Shown in pieces: positions 54,338 to 62,991 of a stretch of DNA of 64,000 nucleotides. Position 1 is the first letter of the stretch, and the number at the start of each line of letters is the position of its first letter. The position numbers and the translations under genes were made by a program. This stretch comes from Bacteroidota bacterium. GTDB taxonomy: Bacteria; Bacteroidota; Bacteroidia; Flavobacteriales_D; Crocinitomicaceae. The notes below the pieces were generated by a model. It was not told where the DNA came from and did not search any database. It saw nothing but the letters and a program-made list of their open reading frames with translations. The stretch lies in the NCBI GenBank assembly GCA_024280295.1, contig JAJRQK010000029.1:62001-126000 (forward strand), in the 5' to 3' direction.

Positions 54338-54937
54338 GTGAATATAATTCGAACAAAAAATCAAAAAAAGAGAGTGTTTGAAATTTTCGAACATTCTTTC
54401 GCTAATTCGCCAGGAATGAATTGGATGCTTCGGAATAGAAATTCTGAGAGAGGTAAAAGATGGATCATTAATCTAATGTTTCATGAGGGGATTAGTCAAA
54501 ATGGAGCTTTTATAACTTCAGACAACAATGGAGCAGTGTTATTCTTTCAAATCCAAAAGAAAGTATTTTCTCTATCCAATGTGGTCAGAACTCTTTACAT
54601 CTTGAGTTTTATTACTGGAATTAGAAGGGGTATTCGTGCGCTTCGCTATAAAAATATGGTAGCAAGAATTCGACCGAAAACTGGATGGTTAGGATTATTA
54701 GTTGCTACAGATCAAACGGTAAAGGGAAATGCTGCGGCTTTCGAAATAAAACGAGAAATGTTTCGAATTGCCGATGAAACTAACGAATGTATCTATGTGG
54801 AAACAACAGTTCCTCGTGTCCGATTGCTTTACAAAGCTGCTGGTTACATTGAGTATGCAGAAATGAAACACCCATACACGGATCTAATAATCTGGTTTTT
54901 TCGCAGAGATCCGTTCACTTATTCACGTAAAAAATAA
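54338..54937 (+). CDS. GNAT-like N-acyltransferase with a GTG start
   Basis: 199 residues. A stop lies five codons upstream with no ATG between, so the GTG at 54338 is the likely start; the first internal ATG is about 26 codons in and would cut the domain. The late segment ECIYVETTVPRVRLLYKAAGYIEYAEM follows the GNAT pattern (substrate loop, then LY.AAGY), and LGLLVATDQTVKGNAAA may be the acyl-CoA loop. Substrates could be an amine, an amino acid or a lipid headgroup. It precedes two desaturase genes, with 3 bases to the next one. Confidence 0.62.
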   Translation: MNIIRTKNQKKRVFEIFEHSFANSPGMNWMLRNRNSERGKRWIINLMFHEGISQNGAFITSDNNGAVLFFQIQKKVFSLSNVVRTLYILSFITGIRRGIRALRYKNMVARIRPKTGWLGLLVATDQTVKGNAAAFEIKREMFRIADETNECIYVETTVPRVRLLYKAAGYIEYAEMKHPYTDLIIWFFRRDPFTYSRKK

Positions 54938-54940
54938 CTT

Positions 54941-56032
54941 ATGAAAACACTACACTTTGCACCTGAAAAATCAGATTTCTTTAAGGAATTGAAATCTAAA
55001 ATTGATGCTCATTTTGAGCAGAACAATTTATCGGTCTTTGGTAATAGAAAAATGAAGATTAAACTAGTCATCATGTTCTGCATGTACCTAGTTGCTTATG
55101 CTGGGGTTTTCGTTTATGGTGAGAATGTAACTGCACTGTATTTTCTCTATGCTTTTCTTGGCGGTTGGTCTGTATTACTTGGCCTAAATATTGGTAATGA
55201 TGCTGCGCATGGTGCAATTTTTAAAAAGCCAGAGGCAAACAAACGACTCTTATTTATCTTTGAGATTCTTGGAACAAATTCCTATAATTGGGTCAATCGT
55301 CACTTAGGTGCGCATCACGTTTATCCGAATGTTATGAACTACGATTCTGACATTCAACAGACAAGTGTTGTGAAAATTTTCCCAAAGGATAAGCATCAGA
55401 AATATCATGTTTTCCAATTTATTTATATGCCATTGATTTACATGCTTTATACCCTTCGATGGATTGTTTACAGGGATTTCAAAGATGCTAAATCTAAGCG
55501 TATCGGTGTCTTCGATAATTCAAATTATCCTATGAGGGAAGTTCTGAAAATGATTCTTTTCAAGGTACTTTATTTAGCTCAAATGATCGCACTTCCTTCG
55601 CTATTACTTAATTTATCTTTGATGACTACAGTTTGGGCATTTCTTCTTCTTACCATCTTTGGTAGTTTGGTTATCACCCTAGTGCTACTCAGTACGCATG
55701 TTGGCGAGGATGCGAACTTCCCTGAGCCAAATGCTGAGAACACTCTTCCTCATAGCTGGTCTTACCACCAAGTTATTACTGCGGCAGATTTTGGAACAAA
55801 AAGTCATACGATTAATTTGCTGTTCGGAGGATTCAATCACCACGTTATTCATCACTTATTTCCTCATATCTGCCATATTCACTATGCTCAACTTACCCCA
55901 ATTCTAATTGAAACTGCTGAGAAGTATGGTCTTCAATACAGAAGTGAGAAATACTTGTTAGCCGCAGTTTTATCACATTTTAAATTATTGAAACGAAACG
56001 CAAAAAATTCATATCAAACAGCAACGAAATGA
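54941..56032 (+). CDS. Membrane fatty-acid desaturase (front-end/linoleoyl-CoA type)
   Basis: 363 residues with four to five membrane segments and the three histidine boxes of the di-iron desaturases: GNDAAHGA, HLGAHHVYPN (HxxxHH) and HHVIHHLFPHICH (HxxHH with preceding His). The first box shows only one of two His at its usual spacing (N-D-A-A-H), so it deserves a check. This spacing resembles bacterial acyl-CoA delta-6-like desaturases. It is immediately followed by a second desaturase gene overlapping by four bases. Confidence 0.82.
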   Translation: MKTLHFAPEKSDFFKELKSKIDAHFEQNNLSVFGNRKMKIKLVIMFCMYLVAYAGVFVYGENVTALYFLYAFLGGWSVLLGLNIGNDAAHGAIFKKPEANKRLLFIFEILGTNSYNWVNRHLGAHHVYPNVMNYDSDIQQTSVVKIFPKDKHQKYHVFQFIYMPLIYMLYTLRWIVYRDFKDAKSKRIGVFDNSNYPMREVLKMILFKVLYLAQMIALPSLLLNLSLMTTVWAFLLLTIFGSLVITLVLLSTHVGEDANFPEPNAENTLPHSWSYHQVITAADFGTKSHTINLLFGGFNHHVIHHLFPHICHIHYAQLTPILIETAEKYGLQYRSEKYLLAAVLSHFKLLKRNAKNSYQTATK

Positions 56033-57000
56033 AATCAGATATAACATTAATCTCAGAGACAATTAGTTACGCTAGGGAAAAGCGAAGCATAAGTTGGTTT
56101 CACACCTTGTCGACTTTAGCTCTTGTTATAGCAAGTCTAACACTTACACTCCTCAGTATTCACTGGGGTATTAAACTTATCGCAAGTATTTTCAGCGGAT
56201 TAGTTCTAGTACGAATGTTTGTGATCTATCACGATTATCTACACGAGTCTATCCTACAACGATCGAAAGTTGCGAATGTGCTCTTTACTCTGTTTGGCTA
56301 TTATATGCTTACTCCAAAGACCATTTGGCGTCGTTCTCATAACTACCACCACGCGAATAATTCTAAATTATTCAAGTCTGGAATTGGATCATACCCTGTT
56401 TATACCAAGAGCAGATTCGAGAAACTATCTCTCAAAAAACAATCACAATATATGTTTGTACGTCACCCATTGGTGATTCTCTTTGGATACTTTTTTACAT
56501 TCTTGTATGGAATGTGCATTCAGTCCTTGGTAAAAAGCTTCGCTAAACATTTGGATTCACTTGTAGCATTGCTTTTTCATTTCACGCTACACGCCTTAAT
56601 TTTTATTCTATATGGATGGGAAGTTTCAGTTTGGTTTAGTTTCATACCTCACTTTATTTCTGGTGCTCTCGGAGCGTATTTATTCTACGTGCAACATAAT
56701 TTTCCTGGTGTTCGTTATGAAGTAGATCAAAATTGGACGTATGAAGGTGCTGCTTTAGAAGCATCAAGTTTCTTAAAAACAAGCCAATTTATGAATTGGG
56801 TATCAGCAAATATTGGACATCATCATATTCATCATCTGAATGCGAGAATTCCATTTTACCGTTTACCTGAGATTATGAAAAACATTGAATCCCTAAAGAA
56901 TCCGAAAGTTACTACGCTTAAAATTAAGGATATAAAAGCTTGTTTACGACTGAAGGTTTGGGACACTGACCTAAATATGATGGTCAACGTATCAAAATAA
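56029..57000 (+). CDS. Second membrane fatty-acid desaturase (delta-12/omega-6-like)
   Basis: 323 residues with several membrane segments. Its histidine boxes are YHDYLHESI (HxxxH), HNYHHANN (HxxHH) and GHHHIHHLNARIP (HxxHH), typical of the DesA/omega-6 group, which differs from its neighbour. It is joined to the first desaturase gene by ATGA. Both would act at the inner membrane with an electron donor such as ferredoxin or cytochrome b5, and no donor gene is seen nearby. The stop lies nine bases from the end of a convergent gene. Confidence 0.85.
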   Translation: MKSDITLISETISYAREKRSISWFHTLSTLALVIASLTLTLLSIHWGIKLIASIFSGLVLVRMFVIYHDYLHESILQRSKVANVLFTLFGYYMLTPKTIWRRSHNYHHANNSKLFKSGIGSYPVYTKSRFEKLSLKKQSQYMFVRHPLVILFGYFFTFLYGMCIQSLVKSFAKHLDSLVALLFHFTLHALIFILYGWEVSVWFSFIPHFISGALGAYLFYVQHNFPGVRYEVDQNWTYEGAALEASSFLKTSQFMNWVSANIGHHHIHHLNARIPFYRLPEIMKNIESLKNPKVTTLKIKDIKACLRLKVWDTDLNMMVNVSK

Positions 57001-57009
57001 TAAATGAAT

Positions 57010-57912
57010 CTAATTAGAATGTGGACGTGAAGATTTAGGAACTCGAAAGCGTATCTTAGTTATTAAATGATTTATCATGGCTGTTTGATCAACCGCGTTC
57101 ATGTCATAATAATCCACTCGACGTTCTCTTAATTGCCAATCAATATCAAGCTCACAATAGATACGAACTGGAATGGATGCTAAATATTTAGCGTTTCCAC
57201 CATCTTTCTCACCCTTAGAGTACATGGAATAATGAACATAGACTTTATCGAAATCTTCTGGAGGTCCACCAAATTGATAATTCAATTTCTGAATATAATC
57301 CTGAGCTTCATTCATTGCAGGTTGTGAGAAGTTCTTGTTAATTGTTCTTTCAAAAGAGTGGTAAAGCCTTGCGAAATCTAAGGGAGGATCAACACCATAA
57401 ACGGCAATTGGTTTAACAGTTGTAATTGAGTCACTTTCATATGCCATTTCAGTATATCGAATGGCATTCATTCCTCCTAGAGAGAATCCCCCGAAAACAA
57501 TTTTATCCAATGGAGGAGTGTATTTATCTACCACACTTCTAAATGTTTCATTTAAAAATGACAGTGAAACATCATCCAAACAGAGGTTGTAGTTTATTGA
57601 TGGAATGATAATTAGCAAGTTTTGAGAATAGGCAAGTTTTATAAGTTCAATAGTGTGATTGATTACATTCTCCGCTGTTTGCCATGTTGGAGGGAATAGA
57701 ACGAGTGTACCTTGAATACTATCTTTTGGAGATAGGGCATAATAGAACAGATCAGTGGATCCTTCATCATTTACATAAATGTATGTGGTATCAATTATAT
57801 TTATCGAAATTTTGTCCAGATTATTCAAGTACAACTCCTCTAAGTTGATAGTATTTTGCGTGTTTCCAGTAAAAGGAAAAGCAATAAGAAGAAAAATTAA
57901 TAAGTTTTTCAT
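57010..57912 (-). CDS. Secreted alpha/beta hydrolase-like protein
   Basis: 300 residues from the ATG at 57912, which gives a signal peptide (KNLLIFLLIAFPFTGNTQ); the frame is open for seven more codons. VFGGFSLGGMNAIRY is a nucleophile elbow (GxSxG). The later acid and base are less sure: Asp in CELDIDWQLRER and His in MINHLITKIRF. It is probably an exported esterase or peptidase-like hydrolase. It converges on the desaturase genes and is divergent from hisS. Confidence 0.65.
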   Translation of the reverse strand: MKNLLIFLLIAFPFTGNTQNTINLEELYLNNLDKISINIIDTTYIYVNDEGSTDLFYYALSPKDSIQGTLVLFPPTWQTAENVINHTIELIKLAYSQNLLIIIPSINYNLCLDDVSLSFLNETFRSVVDKYTPPLDKIVFGGFSLGGMNAIRYTEMAYESDSITTVKPIAVYGVDPPLDFARLYHSFERTINKNFSQPAMNEAQDYIQKLNYQFGGPPEDFDKVYVHYSMYSKGEKDGGNAKYLASIPVRIYCELDIDWQLRERRVDYYDMNAVDQTAMINHLITKIRFRVPKSSRPHSN

Positions 57913-58137
57913 AAAATCAATCAATTGAATCAATTTACTATTTCAAATGTATTACTCAGAAATGACCCATTGGTTCATTTGAGTATAAAATAATGTAAAA
58001 TAGATGTGATTTGGCTTTTAGTGTGATTTTCAGGAATTGTCAATTCTAATACACGGCTTGATAAATAGTTAAATGTCAACCGTTTGTAATGTAATTATTT
58101 TGCTATTCCCAATGTTTAGTTACCTTGGGTGATAAGT

Positions 58138-58159
58138 TCATTTATCGGCGGATAAATGA
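58138..58159. promoter_or_regulatory. 22-base palindrome upstream of hisS
   Basis: TCATTTATC (58138-58146), GGCG, GATAAATGA (58151-58159): a perfect 9+9 inverted repeat around four bases, about 33 bases above the likely hisS promoter. A dimeric regulator or transcript hairpin could act here. Confidence 0.45.
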
Positions 58160-58191
58160 CGAATTGTACTAATATATAAACATAGAATTTG

Positions 58192-58220
58192 TTTGAAGTC
58201 ACTCCCATTTATTAACTTTA
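58192..58220 (+). promoter_or_regulatory. Probable hisS promoter (Bacteroidota type)
   Basis: TTTG (58192-58195), a 17-base spacer and TAACTTTA (58213-58220), one mismatch from TAnnTTTG, 16 bases before the hisS ATG. The same -7 sequence occurs before trxA. Confidence 0.4.
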
Positions 58221-58236
58221 CGGCAAAAAACAAAGC

Positions 58237-59661
58237 ATGGCCCAAAAACCGTCTACACCAAAAGGAACAAGAGATTTCTTGCCAGCAGAAGTAGCGAAAC
58301 GAAATTATATATTCAATACGATTAAAGCATCGTTTGAAACTTACGGGTTTTCACCTATTGAGACTCCATCCTTTGAACTTTCATCTACTTTGATGGGGAA
58401 ATATGGTGAAGAAGGGGATAAGTTGATCTTCAAAATATTGAAATCTGGGAATTACTTATACGAGAAGAAGAATATTGAAATTCCATCTTCAATGAATGAA
58501 CTTGTTAAAACATCATTCGATAGACTTAGTTCTGATGAGAAGAAGGAACTAAATAAATTCACTTCTGATATTTCATCTAAAGCACTTCGCTATGATCTTA
58601 CGGTTCCCTTTGCACGATTTGTTGTACAACACCAAAATGAACTTGCTTTTCCATTCAAACGCTATCAAATTCAACCAGTATGGAGAGCAGATCGACCACA
58701 AAAAGGTCGTTATCAAGAATTTTATCAGTGTGATGCAGATGTTGTGGGAAGTGATTCACTTATCTATGAAGTGGATTTTGTTTTGCTATTTGATGAGGTG
58801 CTATCAAACCTAAACATTCCGAATTTTACTGTGAAAATCAATAACCGAAAAGTACTTTCAGGAATTGCTGAAGTATGTGGTGAAGAGGATAAACTGATTT
58901 CGATAACTGTAGCAATTGATAAACTTGACAAAATAGGAGTTGATGGTGTAACTAAAGAGTTGCTTGAAAAAGGGATTTCTCAAGCTGCAATGAGTAAAAT
59001 TGCTCCACTTTTTGAAATTACAGGAGATACTAGAAGTCGATTGGCTCAGATGAGAGAATATCTTACCGGAAGTGAAATTGGTATTAATGGTATTGATGAG
59101 CTTGAATATATTTTAGATCAAGTTGATGAATTGGGAGTGAAAAAGGCAAATGTTGAGTTTGATGTTACACTCGCGCGAGGATTAAATTACTACACAGGAG
59201 CAATCTTCGAAGTTGTGGCAGATGATGTAAGTATTGGCAGTATTTGTGGGGGTGGACGTTATGATGATCTTACCGGCATCTTTGGAATGAAAGACGTCTC
59301 AGGTGTTGGGATTTCATTTGGAGCTGATCGTATTTATGATGTCCTCGAAGAATTGAAATTATTTCCAACCTCTGTTGATAATCGCCTCGAAGTATTGTTT
59401 GTTAACTTTGGTGAGCAAGAGCAAAAACAGTGTGTTAAACATGTGAAAGCGTTGCGAGAAGCTGGAATATCATCAGAAGTTTATCCGAAATCAGCTAAAA
59501 TGCAAAAGCAAATGAAATATGCTAATGCAAGAGGGGTGAAGTATGTTGCTATGTTAGGAGCAAACGAAATTGAATCAGGCAAAATTAAGCTTAAAAACAT
59601 GGATTCTGGTGAGCAGCAATCGTTATCTATTCAAGAAATTATTGATGCAATTAAACATTGA
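58237..59661 (+). CDS. hisS: Histidine--tRNA ligase
   Basis: 474 residues. Class II motifs: PKGTRDFLPAEV at the start, RYDLTVPFARFV, the FKRYQIQPVWRADRPQKGRYQEFYQCD stretch of motif 2, and the histidine-specific LARGLNYYTGAIFEV with GGRYDDL. The C-terminal anticodon-binding domain (EVLFVNFGEQEQ onward) is present. An insert after KILKSGNYLYEKK lengthens it relative to E. coli, as in other Bacteroidota. Its stop lies five bases before the hutH ATG. Confidence 0.97.
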   Translation: MAQKPSTPKGTRDFLPAEVAKRNYIFNTIKASFETYGFSPIETPSFELSSTLMGKYGEEGDKLIFKILKSGNYLYEKKNIEIPSSMNELVKTSFDRLSSDEKKELNKFTSDISSKALRYDLTVPFARFVVQHQNELAFPFKRYQIQPVWRADRPQKGRYQEFYQCDADVVGSDSLIYEVDFVLLFDEVLSNLNIPNFTVKINNRKVLSGIAEVCGEEDKLISITVAIDKLDKIGVDGVTKELLEKGISQAAMSKIAPLFEITGDTRSRLAQMREYLTGSEIGINGIDELEYILDQVDELGVKKANVEFDVTLARGLNYYTGAIFEVVADDVSIGSICGGGRYDDLTGIFGMKDVSGVGISFGADRIYDVLEELKLFPTSVDNRLEVLFVNFGEQEQKQCVKHVKALREAGISSEVYPKSAKMQKQMKYANARGVKYVAMLGANEIESGKIKLKNMDSGEQQSLSIQEIIDAIKH

Positions 59662-59666
59662 TCGAG

Positions 59667-61142
59667 ATGTACACAATTGACACTAAAAATATAACTCCGA
59701 GTGAACTTGAAGAACTTATATCTTCTGGAAAAAAATTACAATTAAGTGCTGAAACGGAGGCAAAGATTAATAAGTGCAGGGAATACTTAGATGATAAAGT
59801 CAGTCAAGCAGGCAAATTAATTTATGGTGTGAATACTGGCTTTGGATCTTTATGTAATACAGCTATTTCTTCCAAAGACTTAGGGAAGTTACAACGAAAT
59901 CTTGTTGTTTCTCATGCATGTGGAGCAGGTGAGGAAGTTCCGGAAGAGATTGTTAAGCGAATGTTGATATTGAAAGTTATTGGACTATCACATGGTCATT
60001 CAGGATCACAATTAGCGACAATTGAACGACTTATTTTCTTCTACAATAATGATATCACACCAGTTATCTATCAGCAAGGGAGTTTAGGTGCTTCGGGTGA
60101 TTTAGCTCCTTTAGCACACATGTCTTTACCACTCATTGGTGAAGGTGAAGTCGATTTGGGTAACGAACGAATTTCAGGTAAAGAACTTCTTTCACGTTAC
60201 AACCTTGAACCAATTGAACTTCGATCAAAAGAAGGATTAGCATTACTGAATGGAACTCAATTTATGAGTGCGTATGCTACTTATTGTTTGGCACATGGCT
60301 TTAAATTATGGAATCAATTTAATAAAATCGCTGCATTATCACTAGATGCTTATGATGGTAGAATTAACCCATTTCAAGCAAATGTGAACGAAATTAGAAA
60401 TCAATCGGGGCAAATATTAACTGCGGAAATTATGCGATCCTTACTTGAAGGAAGTGAAATGATTTCGCGTGACAAAGAACATGTTCAAGACCCATACTCG
60501 TTTAGGTGCATTCCTCAGGTGCATGGCGCATCATTTGATTCGCTTATTCATTGTGAAATGGTAATTGATAGAGAAATTAACGCCGTTACGGATAATCCTA
60601 CTGTGTTTCCTGACGATGATGATGTAGTTTCTGCGGGAAATTTCCATGGACAACCTTTGGCATTGATTCTAGATTTTATGGCAATCGCAATTGCTGAATT
60701 GGGGAGTATTTCTGAACGCCGTGTCTATAAATTAATTGGAGGGACTCGTGGATTACCTGCATTTCTTGTAGCTGAACCAGGACTAAATTCAGGATTTATG
60801 ATTCCTCAGTACACAGCTGCTTCAATTGTAAGTCAAAGTAAACAACTTTGCATGCCAGCTTCAGTGGATACGATTGATTCGAGTAATGGACAGGAAGATC
60901 ATGTAAGTATGGGGGCAAATGCAGCAACTAAATTGTATCGTATAATCCAGAACACCTATTCAATTCAAGGGATAGAATTAATGAATGGAGCACAGGCAAT
61001 GGATTTTCGTAAAGAAAAAAGTTCAGTAAGTATTGAGCAATTAAGAACATCATATCGAGAGCATGTCCCTTACTTAAAAGAAGATAGGTATTTACATCCT
61101 TTAATCGCTGACAGCGTGAAGTTTGTAAAATCAATAATGTAA
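59667..61142 (+). CDS. hutH: Histidine ammonia-lyase
   Basis: 491 residues from the ATG at 59667; an in-frame TTG lies nine bases earlier but overlaps the hisS stop and is less likely. The MIO cofactor site GSLGASGDLAPLAH is intact, with YGVNTGFG near the start and the SSNGQEDHVSMG region late. It converts histidine to urocanate and ammonia. No hutU, hutI or hutG gene is in the window. Other aromatic ammonia-lyase or aminomutase activities share the fold but are less likely given HutH-like length and the hisS neighbour. Confidence 0.9.
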   Translation: MYTIDTKNITPSELEELISSGKKLQLSAETEAKINKCREYLDDKVSQAGKLIYGVNTGFGSLCNTAISSKDLGKLQRNLVVSHACGAGEEVPEEIVKRMLILKVIGLSHGHSGSQLATIERLIFFYNNDITPVIYQQGSLGASGDLAPLAHMSLPLIGEGEVDLGNERISGKELLSRYNLEPIELRSKEGLALLNGTQFMSAYATYCLAHGFKLWNQFNKIAALSLDAYDGRINPFQANVNEIRNQSGQILTAEIMRSLLEGSEMISRDKEHVQDPYSFRCIPQVHGASFDSLIHCEMVIDREINAVTDNPTVFPDDDDVVSAGNFHGQPLALILDFMAIAIAELGSISERRVYKLIGGTRGLPAFLVAEPGLNSGFMIPQYTAASIVSQSKQLCMPASVDTIDSSNGQEDHVSMGANAATKLYRIIQNTYSIQGIELMNGAQAMDFRKEKSSVSIEQLRTSYREHVPYLKEDRYLHPLIADSVKFVKSIM

Positions 61143-61162
61143 CTAGATTGAAATTAAACGAA

Positions 61163-61675
61163 ATGAGCGAAGAATTAGATTTCCAAGAAGTGCCGAAAAA
61201 GCGACCAGGTTTTTTAACAACACTTGTTGTCTTAAGTTTTGTGAGCATAGGTATATCATTAATTACTGGAATATTAGGATTAATGGTCGGGAAGCAGTCC
61301 GATGAGGCAATGCTTGAACAAAGCGTACAAATGGCAGAAGCAAAATCTGAATTGAGAAAAGTAGGAATGGATTCTTGGACGCATATCTATGATCAATTGG
61401 AGGCAATGTCGCAACAAGCAAATGATAGTTTTTACCTCGCTGGATTTTTAGGGATTTTTGTTTCATTGATTGGGTTCGCAGGTGTATTCTTAATGATGAA
61501 AGGCAGGAAAATCGGTTTTCATGTATATATTATTTACAGTCTTGTTGCTTTAGGTAGCGTGTACCTTTACATCTCACCTGCTAATATTCCAACAATTGTA
61601 ACCGTAGTTTCAGCATTGTTTTCTGGATTATTCATTTTCTTGTACTCAAGGAATTTACACTGGGTAAAGAATTAA
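61163..61675 (+). CDS. Four-helix membrane protein of unknown function
   Basis: 170 residues from the ATG at 61163; a TTG at 61148 is a poorer start. A short polar head (SEELDFQEVPKKRPG) is followed by a helix (about 17-40), a charged helical loop, then three helices (about 90-165). The layout resembles DUF4064-like or general Bacteroidota membrane proteins, without a clear family. It follows hutH by 20 bases and may be cotranscribed. Confidence 0.65.
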   Translation: MSEELDFQEVPKKRPGFLTTLVVLSFVSIGISLITGILGLMVGKQSDEAMLEQSVQMAEAKSELRKVGMDSWTHIYDQLEAMSQQANDSFYLAGFLGIFVSLIGFAGVFLMMKGRKIGFHVYIIYSLVALGSVYLYISPANIPTIVTVVSALFSGLFIFLYSRNLHWVKN

Positions 61676-61839
61676 ATTCTAGCATTTTAACTCGGCTATA
61701 AAAGTCTGCCAAATCAAAATGAGCGTAAACTATTTACGGTCTACTATTTTTCGATATCTAACTACGCAACCCTAAAATGTTTATCTCTAAGGCTGTGATA
61801 TACTCATCACTGGTGTATTGTGTACAGTGCTCAGAAATA

Positions 61840-62991
61840 TTATTCATTTATCAAATTAAACACCCCTTTAGTTAAAAAGGTTGGTGACTTTTCAATTAAA
61901 TTCCCATTTAAAATTTCCATCATTCCATTTTGTTGATTTCCAATAGTTAGCTTTGTTTTTTTAAAGATATATTCGTTGCTTTGTTGCTTGACAAGAACTA
62001 AAGCATAATACGAATCTTCTAGATTAACAACAGCGTCTTCTTGTAGTGCATTTCCATTTTCACTTTTAGTTAAAACTTCAGCCTCTATGTACATTCCCGG
62101 GGTAAATAAACTAGTCTCATTTTTGTCTTCAAGGTGACAATGAATATTTGTTAGTCTAGTTTCTTTATCAATTACTTTATTAATTAAATGAACTTTGGCT
62201 GCATAAACCGTGTTATTGTTTTGCAATTTGAAATTAACCGTTTGTCCTATACTTATTTTGGGTAAATCTTGTTCGTAGATATTCAATTCTATATGGATAT
62301 GCTCCAGATTAATTATTTTTACAGCGATATTAGAGGGGGTTAAAAACATCCCTCTTGAAATATTTACTTCTGTTATGTATCCATTAATTGGCGAGGTTAC
62401 ATTGATAATAGATTTTAAATTAGAATACGACAGATTATTAGAGTTAATGTTCATTAATTTCAATTTCTTTTTAAGCGATTCATAATTTACTAAGGCAATT
62501 TTATAGTCTGTTCTAGCTTTCAAAAAAGTCTTTTGAGAAACAACATTATCTTTTGCTAATTCCTTTTGTCTTTCAAAATCTGATTTTAGGTATTCTAACT
62601 TATTTTTATACTCTAAAAAGTTTTTTTGAATTTCAATGTATTCAGGATTTTCTAGTGAGAAAATCAATTGACCTTTTCTTACTTTTTGGCCTTCAATTAA
62701 AGATAATGCTTTTACATAGCCTCCAAAATAAGCACTTATAGAAGCCTGGTTTTCTGGTGGTATTCCGATTTCGCCATTGGTTTTTATTACCTCTGAAAAT
62801 TGTTGTTGATTAATTTCCCCTAGTTGCATATTACTAGATTCAAATTGAGATTTAGTTACAGTTATATAATCAAGATTACTATTTGATTTTGTTTCATCTT
62901 TATTTATAGCTGATACATCTGTTTCTTCGCCATTGCAAGAGATTATAGTGCTAACTAGTACGAATGATATAAATTTTAGTATGTTTTTCAT
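61840..62991 (-). CDS. RND efflux periplasmic adaptor (CusB/HlyD type), lipoprotein
   Basis: 383 residues. A lipoprotein signal with STIISC (Cys near 19) is followed by the barrel-sandwich part (YFGGYVKALSLIEGQKVRKGQLIFSLENPEYIEIQKNFLEY), a helical hairpin, and the second lipoyl half (LKSIINVTSPINGYITEVNISRGMFL). A beta-barrel domain (GQTVNFKLQNN) comes next. This matches CusB-like adaptors of heavy-metal RND pumps. It follows the TolC-like gene with a four-base overlap. The DNA is visibly more A+T-rich than genes to the left. Confidence 0.85.
   Translation of the reverse strand: MKNILKFISFVLVSTIISCNGEETDVSAINKDETKSNSNLDYITVTKSQFESSNMQLGEINQQQFSEVIKTNGEIGIPPENQASISAYFGGYVKALSLIEGQKVRKGQLIFSLENPEYIEIQKNFLEYKNKLEYLKSDFERQKELAKDNVVSQKTFLKARTDYKIALVNYESLKKKLKLMNINSNNLSYSNLKSIINVTSPINGYITEVNISRGMFLTPSNIAVKIINLEHIHIELNIYEQDLPKISIGQTVNFKLQNNNTVYAAKVHLINKVIDKETRLTNIHCHLEDKNETSLFTPGMYIEAEVLTKSENGNALQEDAVVNLEDSYYALVLVKQQSNEYIFKKTKLTIGNQQNGMMEILNGNLIEKSPTFLTKGVFNLINE

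Larger units (their letters stand above)
57913..58236. other. 324-base divergent region between the hydrolase gene and hisS
   Basis: It holds no supported open frame or RNA gene. It contains the palindrome at 58138-58159 and a likely hisS promoter at 58192-58220. The remaining left part is A+T-rich without clear structure. Confidence 0.6.
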
